A stretch of 64,000 nt of DNA from Sedimenticola selenatireducens DSM 17993 (GCF_000428045.1 NZ_ATZE01000010.1:274-64273); one strand, 5' to 3'. Positions 23,428-33,061 are shown, numbered from the stretch's first letter. Numbers and translations are program-made. The notes: generated by a model not told the origin, from the letters alone.

Positions 23428-24675
23428 ATGACAAAACCAATGCATGATACCCCGATGCTGGATCAGCTGGAGGGAGGTCCTTGGCCGAGCTTTGTTACCG
23501 GCCTGAAGCGTCTGGCAAAAAACAGCGACATGATGGTCGACCTGCTGGGTCAACTCGAAACCTCGTACGAAACCCGAAAAGGCTACTGGAAAGGCGGCAC
23601 CGTCGGTGTCATGGGCTACGGCGGTGGTATTATCCCCCGCTTTACCGAATTGAAGGACGCCAACAACAAGCCGCTGTTTCCCGCGGCTGCCGAGTTCCAC
23701 ACCCTGCGCGTCATACCGCCACCCGGCATGCACTATGACACCAAGACCATCCGTCATCTTTGCGACATCTGGGAGAAATACGGATCCGGCCTGATCGCCT
23801 TCCACGGCCAGTCCGGCGATATCATGTTCCAGGGCTGTACCACGGAAAATGTGCAAAAGGCGTTTGATGAGATCAACAAGGCGGGCTTCGACCTGGGTGG
23901 CGCCGGCCCGGCCGTGCGTACCGGCATGTCCTGTGTCGGCGCGGCGCGTTGCGAGCAGTCCTGTTATGACGAGGCGCGGGCCATGCGCACCTGCGTGAAT
24001 GCCAATCTGGACGACATGCACCGTCCGGCTCTGCCTTACAAGCTCAAGTTCAAGGCATCCGGTTGCGCCAACGACTGCATGAACTCGATCCAGCGGGCCG
24101 ACGTGGCGATGATCGGTACCTGGCGTGATGACATGAAGGTGGATCAGGCGGAAGTCCAGGCATTCGTGGCAAAGAAGGGTCGCAAGTACACCATCGATAA
24201 CGTGATCACCCGCTGCCCGACCCAGGCACTCTCCCTCAACGATGACGACACGCTGGTGGTGGACAACCACAACTGTGTGCGCTGCATGCACTGTATTAAT
24301 GTCATGACCAAGGCGCTCTCACCCGGTGACGACAAGGGTGTGACCATCCTGGTGGGCGGCAAGCGCACGCTGAAAATTGGCGATCTGATGGGCACGGTAG
24401 TCGTGCCGTTTCATAAGCTGGAGACCGACGAGGATTTCGAGTGGCTGGAAGAACTGAGCACCAACATCCTCGACTTCTTTGCCGAAAATGCCCTGGAGCA
24501 CGAGCGTACCGGTGAGATGATCGAGCGTATCGGCCTGATCAACTTCCTGGAAGGCCTCGGTCTGGAGATCGAGCCGGAGATGATCTCCCAACCACGCACC
24601 AACCCCTATGTCCGCACCGACGACTGGGATGAGCAAGCGGCGAAATGGAACGAGCGTAAATCAGGGGCTATCTGA
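23428..24675 (+). CDS. dsrA: Dissimilatory sulfite reductase, alpha subunit, without adjacent dsrB
   Basis: DsrA with DsrB forms the siroheme enzyme of sulfur oxidation (reverse direction) or sulfate reduction. The 415-residue protein is full length. The coupled siroheme/[4Fe-4S] ligands are Cys169-x5-Cys175 and Cys213-x3-Cys217, and a ferredoxin insert follows with Cys263, Cys283, Cys286 and Cys289. KGGTVGVMGYGGGIIPRF is a DsrA hallmark. GGAGGAG precedes the ATG. In known dsr loci dsrB follows directly; here a hairpin and a convergent unrelated gene follow. So this is probably a second dsrA copy, or its partner is elsewhere. It looks intact and I see no sign of decay. Confidence 0.93.
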   Translation: MTKPMHDTPMLDQLEGGPWPSFVTGLKRLAKNSDMMVDLLGQLETSYETRKGYWKGGTVGVMGYGGGIIPRFTELKDANNKPLFPAAAEFHTLRVIPPPGMHYDTKTIRHLCDIWEKYGSGLIAFHGQSGDIMFQGCTTENVQKAFDEINKAGFDLGGAGPAVRTGMSCVGAARCEQSCYDEARAMRTCVNANLDDMHRPALPYKLKFKASGCANDCMNSIQRADVAMIGTWRDDMKVDQAEVQAFVAKKGRKYTIDNVITRCPTQALSLNDDDTLVVDNHNCVRCMHCINVMTKALSPGDDKGVTILVGGKRTLKIGDLMGTVVVPFHKLETDEDFEWLEELSTNILDFFAENALEHERTGEMIERIGLINFLEGLGLEIEPEMISQPRTNPYVRTDDWDEQAAKWNERKSGAI

Positions 24676-24698
24676 CCCTATCCCATCTCATGGAACGG

Positions 24699-24722
24699 AT
24701 ACCCGACCTTCATGTCGGGTAT
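24699..24722 (+). terminator. Hairpin after dsrA
   Basis: ATACCCGAC/GTCGGGTAT 9-bp stem with a 6-base loop, followed by TCTTACTT. It ends the dsrA transcript 47 bases after the stop codon and supports dsrA being monocistronic. Confidence 0.65.
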
Positions 24723-24724
24723 TC

Positions 24725-25183
24725 TTACTTTGGCGTTATGTGCAGTTCCGTATTGTCGATATGGGCGATCAGCACCATCAGAAACTTGAACAGGTATTGC
24801 AGCCGGGCACGTACGTCGATGGCGGCGGAATTGAGGTTGAGCTTCTTAAGCACCGCCACCCGTTCATAGGCTTTATGGATCAGCTGTCCGGTTGACCACC
24901 CATGATATTTCTCAAACTCTTTCACGCCACCATAGGTACGTCGTGCAAGGCACTTCTTCTGGATCGAATCGAGAGGGGTGCCCTTTTCATTGGCTCGCCT
25001 GTACTGCCCCTCTTCCAGACCGGCAATAATCGTTGAATCATCCAGTCGCTCCGCCAGCCCGGCACGCAGAAAGGCAAGATTCTGCCTCAGCTCCATCACC
25101 AGCAGGTTTTTTGAGGAGCGCCGGTCCAGGTGTCTGGCGTATTCATTATCGAAAATATGGTACAGGTCCTGAATAATAGTCAC
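24725..25183 (-). CDS. Unrecognised 152-residue helical protein
   Basis: I do not recognise this gene. The protein is basic, predicted mostly helical, with no signal peptide, no membrane segment and one pair of isolated cysteines at most. Features include HLDRRSSKNLLVMELRQNLA, RRTYGGVKEFEKYHGWSTGQ and a hydrophobic LQYLFKFLMVLIAHID near the C terminus. The start is a GTG at 25183; an ATG 29 codons in is possible. Codon use resembles that of neighbours. It is convergent with dsrA (49 bases between) and lies upstream of ubiA on a separate strand context, so it may be a single-gene unit. Confidence 0.65.
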   Translation of the reverse strand: MTIIQDLYHIFDNEYARHLDRRSSKNLLVMELRQNLAFLRAGLAERLDDSTIIAGLEEGQYRRANEKGTPLDSIQKKCLARRTYGGVKEFEKYHGWSTGQLIHKAYERVAVLKKLNLNSAAIDVRARLQYLFKFLMVLIAHIDNTELHITPK

Positions 25184-25212
25184 GATCTTTCGTTATTCCG
25201 CCCCTGGCTCCG

Positions 25213-26118
25213 TCACGCCAGCAGATAATCCAGCAACAGCCCAAAGAAAATCACCATGCCGACACAGTTGTTGTTCAGGAAGGCGGTGAAACAGGCGGCA
25301 GGCTCGCGATTCCGGATCAAGGCCTGCTGCCGCACAAACAGCAGGCCCGCCACGACCAGGCCCAGGTAGTAAGCCAGACCCAGCCCCACCTCTACGCCGA
25401 CCAGAACCAGCAGTACCAGCATGGTCAGCTGCAACAGACCGATAATCAGACGATCCTGCCGGCCAAACAGGATGGCGGTGGATTTGACCCCGATACGCAG
25501 ATCATCTTCCCGATCTACCATGGCGTATTCGGTGTCATAGACCAGCGCCCAGATGATAGCCGCCAGATAAAGCAGCCAGGCAATGGCCGGGATGTTACCC
25601 AACAGGGCCATGTAGGCCATCGGTACCGCCCAGCCGAACGCCATGCCCAGAACCAACTGCGGCAGATGGGTATAGCGCTTCATAAACGGGTAGAGTGCCG
25701 CGAGCAGCACGGCCACGACCGACATCAGCACAGTCTGCCGGTTGAGCAGCAGCACCAGACCGAAGGCGACCAGACAGAGCGCGCCAAAGACCCAGAGCGC
25801 CGCTTTTGGCGACACTGCGCCGGTGGCAATTGGCCGACCACAGGTCCGTTTTACCTGGCCGTCGATATGCCGGTCGGCATAGTCATTGATGGCACAACCG
25901 GCGGAACGCATTAGCGCCACACCCAGAATGAAGACCAGCACCACCCCCCAGCGCGGCTCACCGGCGCCGGCCAGCCACAGGGCCCAGAGTGCCGGCCACA
26001 GCAACAGCAGGATACCGATCGGCTTGTCCAGCCGCACCAGACGAATGTAACCATCCAGTTGTTGGCGCAGGGTACGGGGCGCCGTGACTGCCTTGATATC
26101 AAATTCCGAATGACTCAT
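25213..26118 (-). CDS. ubiA: 4-hydroxybenzoate polyprenyltransferase
   Basis: UbiA attaches the polyprenyl chain to 4-hydroxybenzoate in ubiquinone synthesis, in the inner membrane. The 301-residue protein has about eight to nine membrane segments and both Asp-rich prenyl-diphosphate sites, [15 protein letters not shown] and [13 protein letters not shown]. It overlaps ubiC by 4 bases, so the two are coupled. Confidence 0.96.
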   Translation of the reverse strand: MSHSEFDIKAVTAPRTLRQQLDGYIRLVRLDKPIGILLLLWPALWALWLAGAGEPRWGVVLVFILGVALMRSAGCAINDYADRHIDGQVKRTCGRPIATGAVSPKAALWVFGALCLVAFGLVLLLNRQTVLMSVVAVLLAALYPFMKRYTHLPQLVLGMAFGWAVPMAYMALLGNIPAIAWLLYLAAIIWALVYDTEYAMVDREDDLRIGVKSTAILFGRQDRLIIGLLQLTMLVLLVLVGVEVGLGLAYYLGLVVAGLLFVRQQALIRNREPAACFTAFLNNNCVGMVIFFGLLLDYLLA

Positions 26119-26678
26119 GAACTACTCGTTGGGATATCGGGTAAAAACAGTTCATTCACCAGCAGTGGCTTGCCTGCCAGGTGAAACAGGGTCCGCCGCC
26201 CCCAGATCGCCTCCGCGGTTTGCAGATTCACCATTGCAGATGAAAACAGGGCGTGTCCAGGCAGCAGGCGCGCGATTTGGGTGACCCCACGCCGCATGGA
26301 GGGATCGGTAAACAGCACCTCACCCAACGGCCGTTCCCCCAGCACGGCCAATCGCCGGGCCGGCCCCTTCAGGCTGCGGACCGGAATCAGGGTGCGGGCG
26401 AATACCCACGGCACCCCGCCACAGAGCAACTCCACCTCGCGCAGCATGGCAATCCCGCCCCGGCGCATGCCCAGCAACCGACGTTCGCTATCCAGCGGCC
26501 TGGCCCAGCCCTGACGCAGCAGATTGACCCGAAAATCACCCTGCGCGGTTCGCTTCAGGCGCGCCGTCAACGATCCGCCATCCCGCAGCCACTGCTCGAT
26601 TTCCGCAGGCACCTGATGGTGCCGAAACCGGCACCAGGGGGTCCAGTTGGGTTCACCACGGCTGTAATAACGCTTCAA
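26115..26678 (-). CDS. ubiC: Chorismate lyase
   Basis: UbiC converts chorismate to 4-hydroxybenzoate and pyruvate, feeding UbiA. The 187-residue protein has the family pattern [36 protein letters not shown], and [20 protein letters not shown] with the conserved Glu. It stands first in a ubiC-ubiA operon. Confidence 0.92.
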   Translation of the reverse strand: MKRYYSRGEPNWTPWCRFRHHQVPAEIEQWLRDGGSLTARLKRTAQGDFRVNLLRQGWARPLDSERRLLGMRRGGIAMLREVELLCGGVPWVFARTLIPVRSLKGPARRLAVLGERPLGEVLFTDPSMRRGVTQIARLLPGHALFSSAMVNLQTAEAIWGRRTLFHLAGKPLLVNELFLPDIPTSSS

Positions 26679-26846
26679 TGGCCACTTCCGGTGACGGCAA
26701 AGCTGCCATTATCACCGATTTTTAGCCCGGTTTCCCCTCTAAATGCATTTCGCCGCACTCATGGACTGTGCCCGCCGACGGCGCCCACGGGGCGCCCTAT
26801 GACGTTTTTTCGGGGTAGGATCAGGGGCGTTTATGGCACTGTCACC

Positions 26847-28961
26847 TCAGGCATTGATATAGTGTTGCCGATCACCGATCCAGCGCCGCACCAGCGGCGT
26901 GACCCGTTCCGGATACTGTTCCAGCAGCAGTTGGGCAGCCTGCTGCACCTCTTCCAGCAGGGGCTGATCACGCAGCAGATCGGCAATGCGAAACTGCATC
27001 TCGCCGGTCTGGCGAGTACCCAGCACTTCGCCGGGACCCCGCAGTTCCAGATCCTTGCGGGCAATCAGAAAGCCGTCATTGGTCTCTCGCATGACACCCA
27101 ACCGCTGCTGCGCGTGCTGGGACAGCGGCGGGTGGTACATCAGGACACAGTGACTCTCCACCGCCCCACGGCCAACCCGTCCACGCAGCTGATGCAGCTG
27201 GGCCAGCCCCAGGCGTTCCGGGTTTTCAATAATCATCAGGCTGGCGTTGGGCACGTCAACCCCGACCTCGATCACCGTGGTGGCCACCAGCAGATCCAGT
27301 TCAGCCTGCTTGAAAGCAGCCATCACAGTCTCTTTTTCCAAGGGTTTCAAACGTCCGTGCACCAGCCCGATACGCAGCTCCGGCAGTACTTCCTGGAGCA
27401 TACGCACCGTATCCTCGGCCGCCTGGCACTGCAGCGCCTCGGACTCCTCGATCAGGGTGCAGACCCAGTAAGTCTGACGTCCGGCCACACAGGCGCTGCG
27501 CACCCGCTCCACCACTTCAGCACGCCGGCTGTCCGGTATCACCACGGTCGCGACGGGGGTGCGTCCGGGCGGCAGCTCATCAATGATCGACAGGTCCAGA
27601 TCAGCGTAGGCGGTCATCGCCAGGGTGCGGGGAATAGGCGTGGCGGTCATGATCAACTGATGGGGTAAGGCGCTGCCACTCCCCTTCTCCCGCAACGCCA
27701 TACGCTGGTGCACACCGAAACGGTGCTGCTCATCAATAATAACAAGACCCAGCGCATGGAAAGTGACATCAGCCTGGAACAGGGCGTGCGTGCCCACCAC
27801 AATGCGGACCCGCCCGGCTCGCAGATCATCCAGCAGCTGTTCCCGCACCTTGCCCTTATGCCGTCCCGTCAGCCAGGCCACCTCCAGACCCAGTGGCTCC
27901 AACCACTCCTGGAATACCCGCAGATGCTGTTCCGCCAGCAGTTCGGTAGGCGCCATCAGGGCGACCTGATGGCCCGCCTCCAGTGCCTGCAGGGCCGCCA
28001 GCGCCGCCACCACGGTCTTGCCCGATCCCACATCGCCCTGCACCAGACGCATCATGGGATGGGGCTGCTGCAGATCCCGGGCGATCTCCTGCAACACCCG
28101 CCGTTGCGCGTCGGTCAGGCTGAAACCCAGACGCTTGAGAAACGGCCGCGTCCACTCTGCCGTGGCCGACAGAATCGGTGCGTCCAGGTGTTTTTGTCGC
28201 AGACGGGTCTCTCGCAGGCTGAGCTGGTGCGCCATCAACTCTTCAAAGGCGAGGCGCTGTTGGGCCGGGTGACTGCCGGCCAACAGCTGCTGCTGCGGGG
28301 CATCCGGCGGCGGCCGGTGCAGATAACCGAGGGCGTCCGTCAGATCGGGCAGTCGGAAACGCCGCAGCAGCTCATCCGGCAGCCACTCCGGCAGGGCGGC
28401 CGGATCGGCCTGCAGCAGTGCCAGAGCCCTGCCTGCCATGGCGCGCCAACTGAGCTGGTGCATCCCCTCGGTGGTGGGGTAGACCGGGGTCAGGCTCTCC
28501 TCCACCTGCGGACTCTCCCCTTCAGTTATGCGCAGATATTCCGGATGAACCATCTCATAGCCGGCGGGGCCGGGACGCACCTCGCCATAACAACGCAGAC
28601 AGCTGCCACGGCTCAGCGCCGATTTCTGGGCCGCCGAGAAATGGAAAAAGCGCAGGGTCAGGGCGCCGCTGCCATCGGCCAGTCTGACCAACAGCGAGCG
28701 GCGCCGTCCAAAGCGGATATCCGCCAGCTCTATCTCGCCCTCGACCACCACGCTGTCACCGGGACGCAGCGAGCCAATCGGCACCACCCGGGTACGATCC
28801 TGATAGCGAAACGGCAGGTGGAAGAGAATATCCTGAACGGTCCGGATACCGATCTTGGCCAGTTTTTCGCTGTTGCGCGAGCCGACACCCTTGAGGGCGG
28901 TTACCGGCATCTGGTCCAATCCTGTAGTCCGGCCGTTTTTATTCAAGGGCACCTCTGACAT
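26847..28961 (-). CDS. recG: ATP-dependent DNA helicase RecG
   Basis: RecG remodels stalled replication forks and Holliday junctions. The protein is about 700 residues, with the wedge/OB domain at the N terminus (LKGVGSRNSEKLAKIGIRTV), the Walker A VQGDVGSGKTVVAAL, DEQH box (VIIDEQHRFGVHQR) and the C-terminal helicase motifs (VGVDVPNASLMIIENPERLG, QLRGRVGRGA). The start is uncertain between ATGs at 28970, 28961 and one 20 codons in (MPVTALKGVG), the last best matching E. coli RecG length. Confidence 0.96.
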   Translation of the reverse strand: MSEVPLNKNGRTTGLDQMPVTALKGVGSRNSEKLAKIGIRTVQDILFHLPFRYQDRTRVVPIGSLRPGDSVVVEGEIELADIRFGRRRSLLVRLADGSGALTLRFFHFSAAQKSALSRGSCLRCYGEVRPGPAGYEMVHPEYLRITEGESPQVEESLTPVYPTTEGMHQLSWRAMAGRALALLQADPAALPEWLPDELLRRFRLPDLTDALGYLHRPPPDAPQQQLLAGSHPAQQRLAFEELMAHQLSLRETRLRQKHLDAPILSATAEWTRPFLKRLGFSLTDAQRRVLQEIARDLQQPHPMMRLVQGDVGSGKTVVAALAALQALEAGHQVALMAPTELLAEQHLRVFQEWLEPLGLEVAWLTGRHKGKVREQLLDDLRAGRVRIVVGTHALFQADVTFHALGLVIIDEQHRFGVHQRMALREKGSGSALPHQLIMTATPIPRTLAMTAYADLDLSIIDELPPGRTPVATVVIPDSRRAEVVERVRSACVAGRQTYWVCTLIEESEALQCQAAEDTVRMLQEVLPELRIGLVHGRLKPLEKETVMAAFKQAELDLLVATTVIEVGVDVPNASLMIIENPERLGLAQLHQLRGRVGRGAVESHCVLMYHPPLSQHAQQRLGVMRETNDGFLIARKDLELRGPGEVLGTRQTGEMQFRIADLLRDQPLLEEVQQAAQLLLEQYPERVTPLVRRWIGDRQHYINA

Positions 28962-29245
28962 CCTCCGCATCCCTCTGTGAGTGATCTGCTCTATCGGACC
29001 CCGGCGTGACCGAGGCCGGAGTCAGCCCCCCCGGCCAACTCCCTGGTTCATCCGACCCAAGCGCAGCCAGACACCGTCCACTGATTTAATGTGGTAATCA
29101 TGGCCGGCGGCGCATCCCTGTGCCACGCTTAACCTGACAAATATACTTGGCAGATTTATCCGGCCGACGGCCAATTAAGGCGTGATAATATTACCAGATA
29201 ATTTCGTATGGAAAACCTATAGAGAACAAATAGAGGAGACCGTCC

Positions 29246-29560
29246 ATGTCCGTATTGCTGGAGTTTGCCATGTTTCCGACCGACAAGGGGGAGAGTGTGA
29301 GCGCCTATGTCAGCCAGGTGATCCAGATGATCCGCGACAGCGGCAGCGACTATCAACTGACCCCCATGGGGACCATTATAGAGACCGACAGCCTGGCACA
29401 GGCCCTGGCGTTGGTGGAGGCGGCCTATGGAATACTGGATCAGGCCGGCTGCGAGCGGGTCTACTCCTCGCTGAAACTGGATATTCGCAAGGGCAAGAAG
29501 AACAGGATGCAAGGCAAGGTGGCGTCGATACGGGAGAAGATCGGCGACGTGCGCAGCTGA
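29246..29560 (+). CDS. Thiamine-binding (MTH1187/YkoF-like) protein
   Basis: A 104-residue DUF77 protein (LLEFAMFPTDKGESVSAYVS, SDYQLTPMGTIIETDSLAQA). Members of this ferredoxin-fold family bind thiamine or its pyrimidine precursor. GAGGAG precedes the ATG. It lies 22 bases upstream of the YjbQ gene, whose family has weak thiamine-phosphate synthase activity, so the pair may serve thiamine salvage. No TPP riboswitch is visible upstream. Confidence 0.85.
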   Translation: MSVLLEFAMFPTDKGESVSAYVSQVIQMIRDSGSDYQLTPMGTIIETDSLAQALALVEAAYGILDQAGCERVYSSLKLDIRKGKKNRMQGKVASIREKIGDVRS

Positions 29561-29582
29561 ATCCCTTTTCGGAGATCGGATC

Positions 29583-29999
29583 ATGATCCATCAGGTAATA
29601 CTACAGATTCAGTGCAACGGCAGGGGCACCTACAACATCACCCGGGAAGTGGAGCGGGTAGTCAGTGATTCCGATATTAATACCGGTTTATGTCATGTGT
29701 TCAGTCACCATACCAGCGCCTCCCTCACCCTGTGCGAGAACGCCGACCCGGCAGTGCGACGGGATCTGGAACAGTTCATGGAAAGGCTGGTACCGGATGG
29801 CGACCCAGCCTATGAACACAGCCTGGAGGGACCCGATGACATGCCAGCCCATATCCGTTCGATCCTGACCAATATGGACCTGACTCTGCCGGTCACCGCC
29901 GGGCGCTGTGCCCGTGGCACCTGGCAGGGGATCTATCTGTGGGAACACCGCACCACTCCGCTACGCCGTCAGATCACCGTCACCCTGCAGGGCGAGTAA
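29583..29999 (+). CDS. yjbQ: YjbQ/UPF0047 family protein (secondary thiamine-phosphate synthase)
   Basis: A 138-residue UPF0047 protein with the conserved HHTSASLTLCENADPAVRRD and RGTWQGIYLWEHR motifs. Some members complement thiE mutants, although the native role may differ. It follows the thiamine-binding gene closely. Repeat B starts 16 bases after its stop. Confidence 0.88.
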   Translation: MIHQVILQIQCNGRGTYNITREVERVVSDSDINTGLCHVFSHHTSASLTLCENADPAVRRDLEQFMERLVPDGDPAYEHSLEGPDDMPAHIRSILTNMDLTLPVTAGRCARGTWQGIYLWEHRTTPLRRQITVTLQGE

Positions 30000-30014
30000 A
30001 CGCGCTGCTGATGT

Positions 30015-30122
30015 AAGGAAGCGCCTGTCGGGCTTAACCGATCGTAGCGAGGAAGAGCTGAGGGGAGACAGGTTTTTTGATCTTTCCCCACGAGGTCAGT
30101 GTTAAACCCTGCAGGCTCCTAA
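30015..30122. repeat. Repeat family B, copy 2 (internally deleted), overlaps ridA stop codon
   Basis: Shares with copy 1 the left end (GCCTGTCGGGCTTAACCGATC, then CGTAGCGAGG), the centre GACAGGTTTTTTGATCTTTC and the right end GTCAGTGTTAA..CAGGCTCCTA, but lacks about 60 bases of the centre. The right end supplies the TAG stop of ridA (30119-30121). Confidence 0.75.
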
Positions 30123-30499
30123 AGCACCATCACCGCATCCATCTCCACGGCCGCCCCTTTGGGCAACTGGGCCACACCGATCGCGGCCCGGGCCGGATAG
30201 GGCTGGGAGAAGTATTCCGCCATCACGCTGTTTACCAGCGGAAAGTGCGTCAGGTCCGTGAGAAAAGCATTCAGCTTCACCACATCGCTGAGCTCACCGC
30301 CGGCCGCCCTGGCCACCGCCTGCAGGTTATCGAATACGCGCCGGATCTGGGCCTCCATATCCCCCTCCACCATCTCCATGGTCTCCGGCACCAGCGGAAT
30401 CTGCCCGGACAGATAGACGGTGTTTCCCACCTTGACCGCCTGTGAATAGGTCCCGATCGCCTGGGGCGCCAGGTCTGTTCGAATAATCTCTTTTTCCAT
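30119..30499 (-). CDS. ridA: RidA-family enamine/imine deaminase
   Basis: RidA hydrolyses reactive 2-aminoacrylate and other imines that PLP enzymes release. The 126-residue protein has [22 protein letters not shown] and [21 protein letters not shown]-like C-terminal sequence with the conserved Arg (PARAAIGV) and Glu. It ends the yicC-gmk-rpoZ-spoT-ridA run, 20 bp after spoT. Its stop codon lies in repeat B. Confidence 0.94.
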   Translation of the reverse strand: MEKEIIRTDLAPQAIGTYSQAVKVGNTVYLSGQIPLVPETMEMVEGDMEAQIRRVFDNLQAVARAAGGELSDVVKLNAFLTDLTHFPLVNSVMAEYFSQPYPARAAIGVAQLPKGAAVEMDAVMVL

Positions 30500-30518
30500 A
30501 TCTGTTCTCTACCTCTAC

Positions 30519-32684
30519 TTATCCGACCCGATGTATCCGCAACACCGAACTCAACTGCCGCAGGCGGCGCATGATGTTGGCCAGATGGACACGGCTATCC
30601 ACCGCCACCACAAAATGCAGCGTGGAGGTGAGTCCGTCCCGCTCCTCCATGATGACGTTCTTGATATTGGAGCCCATCTCCGAGATGGCCGATGCGACCG
30701 AGGCCAGGGCACCCCGCTTGTTCCCGACATCCACCTTGATCTCGGTGGTAAAATCACCCACCGGCTCCTTCTCCCACTTTACATCCAGCCAGCTGTCGCT
30801 CTTACGGAAGTCACCGAGATTGCGGCATTCATGCCGATGCACCACGATGCCCCTGCCCGGATTAAAAATCGCCACGATCTCATCGCCTGGTAACGGCCGA
30901 CAGCATTTGGCAAACCGTACCACCATGCCTTCGGTGCCGGTAATGGCCAACGGAGCCGATCCCGCCTGCTGCGGTAAATCCTCTCTGGGCAGGTCGGTAT
31001 CCGAATCGGTCAGCCGCCGGGCCACCAGCAGCGGCATACGGTTACCCAGGCCGATCTCCTCCAGCAACGCCTCCTTGCTGGTCAGGTGAAAGTCCTCCAG
31101 CAACCTGCCGAGCTGGCTATCCGGTATCTGGTCGATAGTCAGATCATGTTGCGCCAGATCCTTGTTCAACAGCCGCCGCCCCAGCGTCACGGCTTCCTGG
31201 TGGCGCAGATTCTTCAGATAACCACGGATGTTGGCCCGCGCCTTGCCCGTTACCACAAAATTGAGCCAGGCGGCACTGGGGTTGGCGGTATCGGAGGTGA
31301 TGATCTCCACCGTCTGGCCGCTATACAACCGGGTACGTAACGGCACCATGTGCCGGTCTACCCGAGCCGCCACCGTATGGTTTCCCACATCGGAATGTAC
31401 CGCATAGGCAAAATCAATCACCGTGGCCCCCTTGGCCAGCACCATGATCTTTCCCCGGGGAGTGAATACGTAGACCTCATCCGGGAACAGATCCACCTTG
31501 ACATGTTCCAGGAACTCCATGGAGTCGCCCGCATCTTTCTGCAACTCCAGCAGATTCTTCAGCCAGTTGGAGGCGTCGGCGTGCGCCTCGCCACTCTGGT
31601 TCTCGCTGGATTTATACAACCAGTGTGCCGCAATGCCCGATTCCGCCATGCGGTCCATCTCCACGGTGCGGATCTGTATCTCGATCGGCAGACCATGAGG
31701 ACCGAACAGCAGGGTATGCAGTGACTGGTAACCGTTCGCCTTGGGTATGGCAATATAGTCCTTGAAGCGCCCGGGTACCGGTTTATAAAGATTGTGCACC
31801 ACCCCCAGTGCCCGGTAACAGGTATCCAGGCGGTCGACAATGATACGGAAGGCATAGACATCCACCACCTCGGAGAACGAGAGTTTCTTGTCCCGCATCT
31901 TGGTGTAGATACTGTAGAGGTGTTTTTCCCGTCCCCTTACCACGCCGACAATGCCTTCCTGTTCCAATCGCCCGACCAGAGCGGCATCGATATTCCCCAT
32001 CACCTCCTTGCGGTTGCCTCTGGCAGCCCGCACCGCTTCCTTCAGGGCACGGTAACGCATCGGCCAATAGGCGGCGAAACAGAGCTCTTCCAGCTCGGTG
32101 CGCAGCCGGTAGATGCCCAGTCGATGGGCTATGGGGGCATAGATCTCCAGGGTCTCGCGGGCAATCCGCCGACACTTCTCCGGCCGCATCACCTCCAGGG
32201 TGCGCATGTTGTGCAAGCGGTCCGCAAGTTTGATCAGGATAATGCGGATATCCTGCGTCATGGCCAACAGCATTTTGCGGAAACTGGCAGCCTGCGCTTC
32301 AGCCTTGGAGGGGAAATTGATCTGATTCAGTTTGCTGACGCCATCCACCAGGGTGGCCACCTCTTCACCGAACTCCTCTTCCAGCTGGGCCTTGGTGACC
32401 GGCGTATCCTCCAGCACGTCGTGCATAATCGCGGCCATGAGGCAGCGGGAGTCAAGCCGGATATCGGCCAGAATCCGGGCCACGGCCAGGGGATGGTAGA
32501 TGTAGGGCTCGCCACTGAGACGCTTCTGTCCTTCGTGCGCCTCGGCACTGAAAACGTAAGCGCGATAGACTTCGCGAATCTGTTCAACACTCAGATAGGA
32601 TTCGAGGTAGACGCAGAGATCGCTGATCAGGAAGCGGGGTTTACTGCTAGGTTCGGAAGGCTGGATGCTGGCCGGACTGTTCAT
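30519..32684 (-). CDS. spoT: Bifunctional (p)ppGpp synthetase/hydrolase
   Basis: Makes and degrades the alarmone (p)ppGpp. The 721-residue protein has, in order, the HD hydrolase (MAAIMHDVLEDTPVTKAQLE), synthetase domain (RFKDYIAIPKANGYQSLHT, IEIQIRTVEMD), TGS domain (DEVYVFTPRGKIMVL) and ACT domain at the C terminus. Presence of an intact HDVLEDT and of the rpoZ neighbour identifies it as SpoT rather than RelA. Confidence 0.96.
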   Translation of the reverse strand: MNSPASIQPSEPSSKPRFLISDLCVYLESYLSVEQIREVYRAYVFSAEAHEGQKRLSGEPYIYHPLAVARILADIRLDSRCLMAAIMHDVLEDTPVTKAQLEEEFGEEVATLVDGVSKLNQINFPSKAEAQAASFRKMLLAMTQDIRIILIKLADRLHNMRTLEVMRPEKCRRIARETLEIYAPIAHRLGIYRLRTELEELCFAAYWPMRYRALKEAVRAARGNRKEVMGNIDAALVGRLEQEGIVGVVRGREKHLYSIYTKMRDKKLSFSEVVDVYAFRIIVDRLDTCYRALGVVHNLYKPVPGRFKDYIAIPKANGYQSLHTLLFGPHGLPIEIQIRTVEMDRMAESGIAAHWLYKSSENQSGEAHADASNWLKNLLELQKDAGDSMEFLEHVKVDLFPDEVYVFTPRGKIMVLAKGATVIDFAYAVHSDVGNHTVAARVDRHMVPLRTRLYSGQTVEIITSDTANPSAAWLNFVVTGKARANIRGYLKNLRHQEAVTLGRRLLNKDLAQHDLTIDQIPDSQLGRLLEDFHLTSKEALLEEIGLGNRMPLLVARRLTDSDTDLPREDLPQQAGSAPLAITGTEGMVVRFAKCCRPLPGDEIVAIFNPGRGIVVHRHECRNLGDFRKSDSWLDVKWEKEPVGDFTTEIKVDVGNKRGALASVASAISEMGSNIKNVIMEERDGLTSTLHFVVAVDSRVHLANIMRRLRQLSSVLRIHRVG

Positions 32685-32779
32685 ACAACGGTCCGGTCAG
32701 GGGCCGCGCCATAGACCGGCGCAGCCTCTCTAAACTGTGGGCTGAAAATTTTTCTTGAAAGGCCTCTGGTGCACATTCC

Positions 32780-33061
32780 CTATTTGGCAAATGCCTGTTC
32801 ATCCACCAGCTCATCCGAGCCGAAATTCTCTTCCAAAGCACTCATATCGACCTCGGTGTCGGACTTTGGCGCCACTACATGATCATCGACCAGTCCGGCA
32901 GCAATTTCCCGCAGGGCTACCACCGTCGCCTTGTCATTCTCCCAGGCCAGCATTGGCGCCACGCCATGGCTCAGCTGACGCGCACGCTTGGTTGCCAGCA
33001 AAACCAGGTCAAAACGGTTATCCACATGTTCAAGGCAATCTTCAACTGTAACGCGGGCCAT
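32780..33061 (-). CDS. rpoZ: RNA polymerase omega subunit
   Basis: A 93-residue protein starting [20 protein letters not shown], nearly the E. coli omega N terminus. Omega helps assemble RNA polymerase and forms part of the ppGpp site. The ATG at 33061 is chosen over a TTG two codons earlier. Unlike in E. coli, where gmk is immediately upstream, 415 gene-free bases separate it from gmk. Confidence 0.95.
   Translation of the reverse strand: MARVTVEDCLEHVDNRFDLVLLATKRARQLSHGVAPMLAWENDKATVVALREIAAGLVDDHVVAPKSDTEVDMSALEENFGSDELVDEQAFAK

Noticed and set aside
26253-27668. 471-codon open frame on the plus strand opposite ubiC and recG
   Set aside because: It spans two genes and the gap between them and carries no recognisable domain, so it is a shadow frame.
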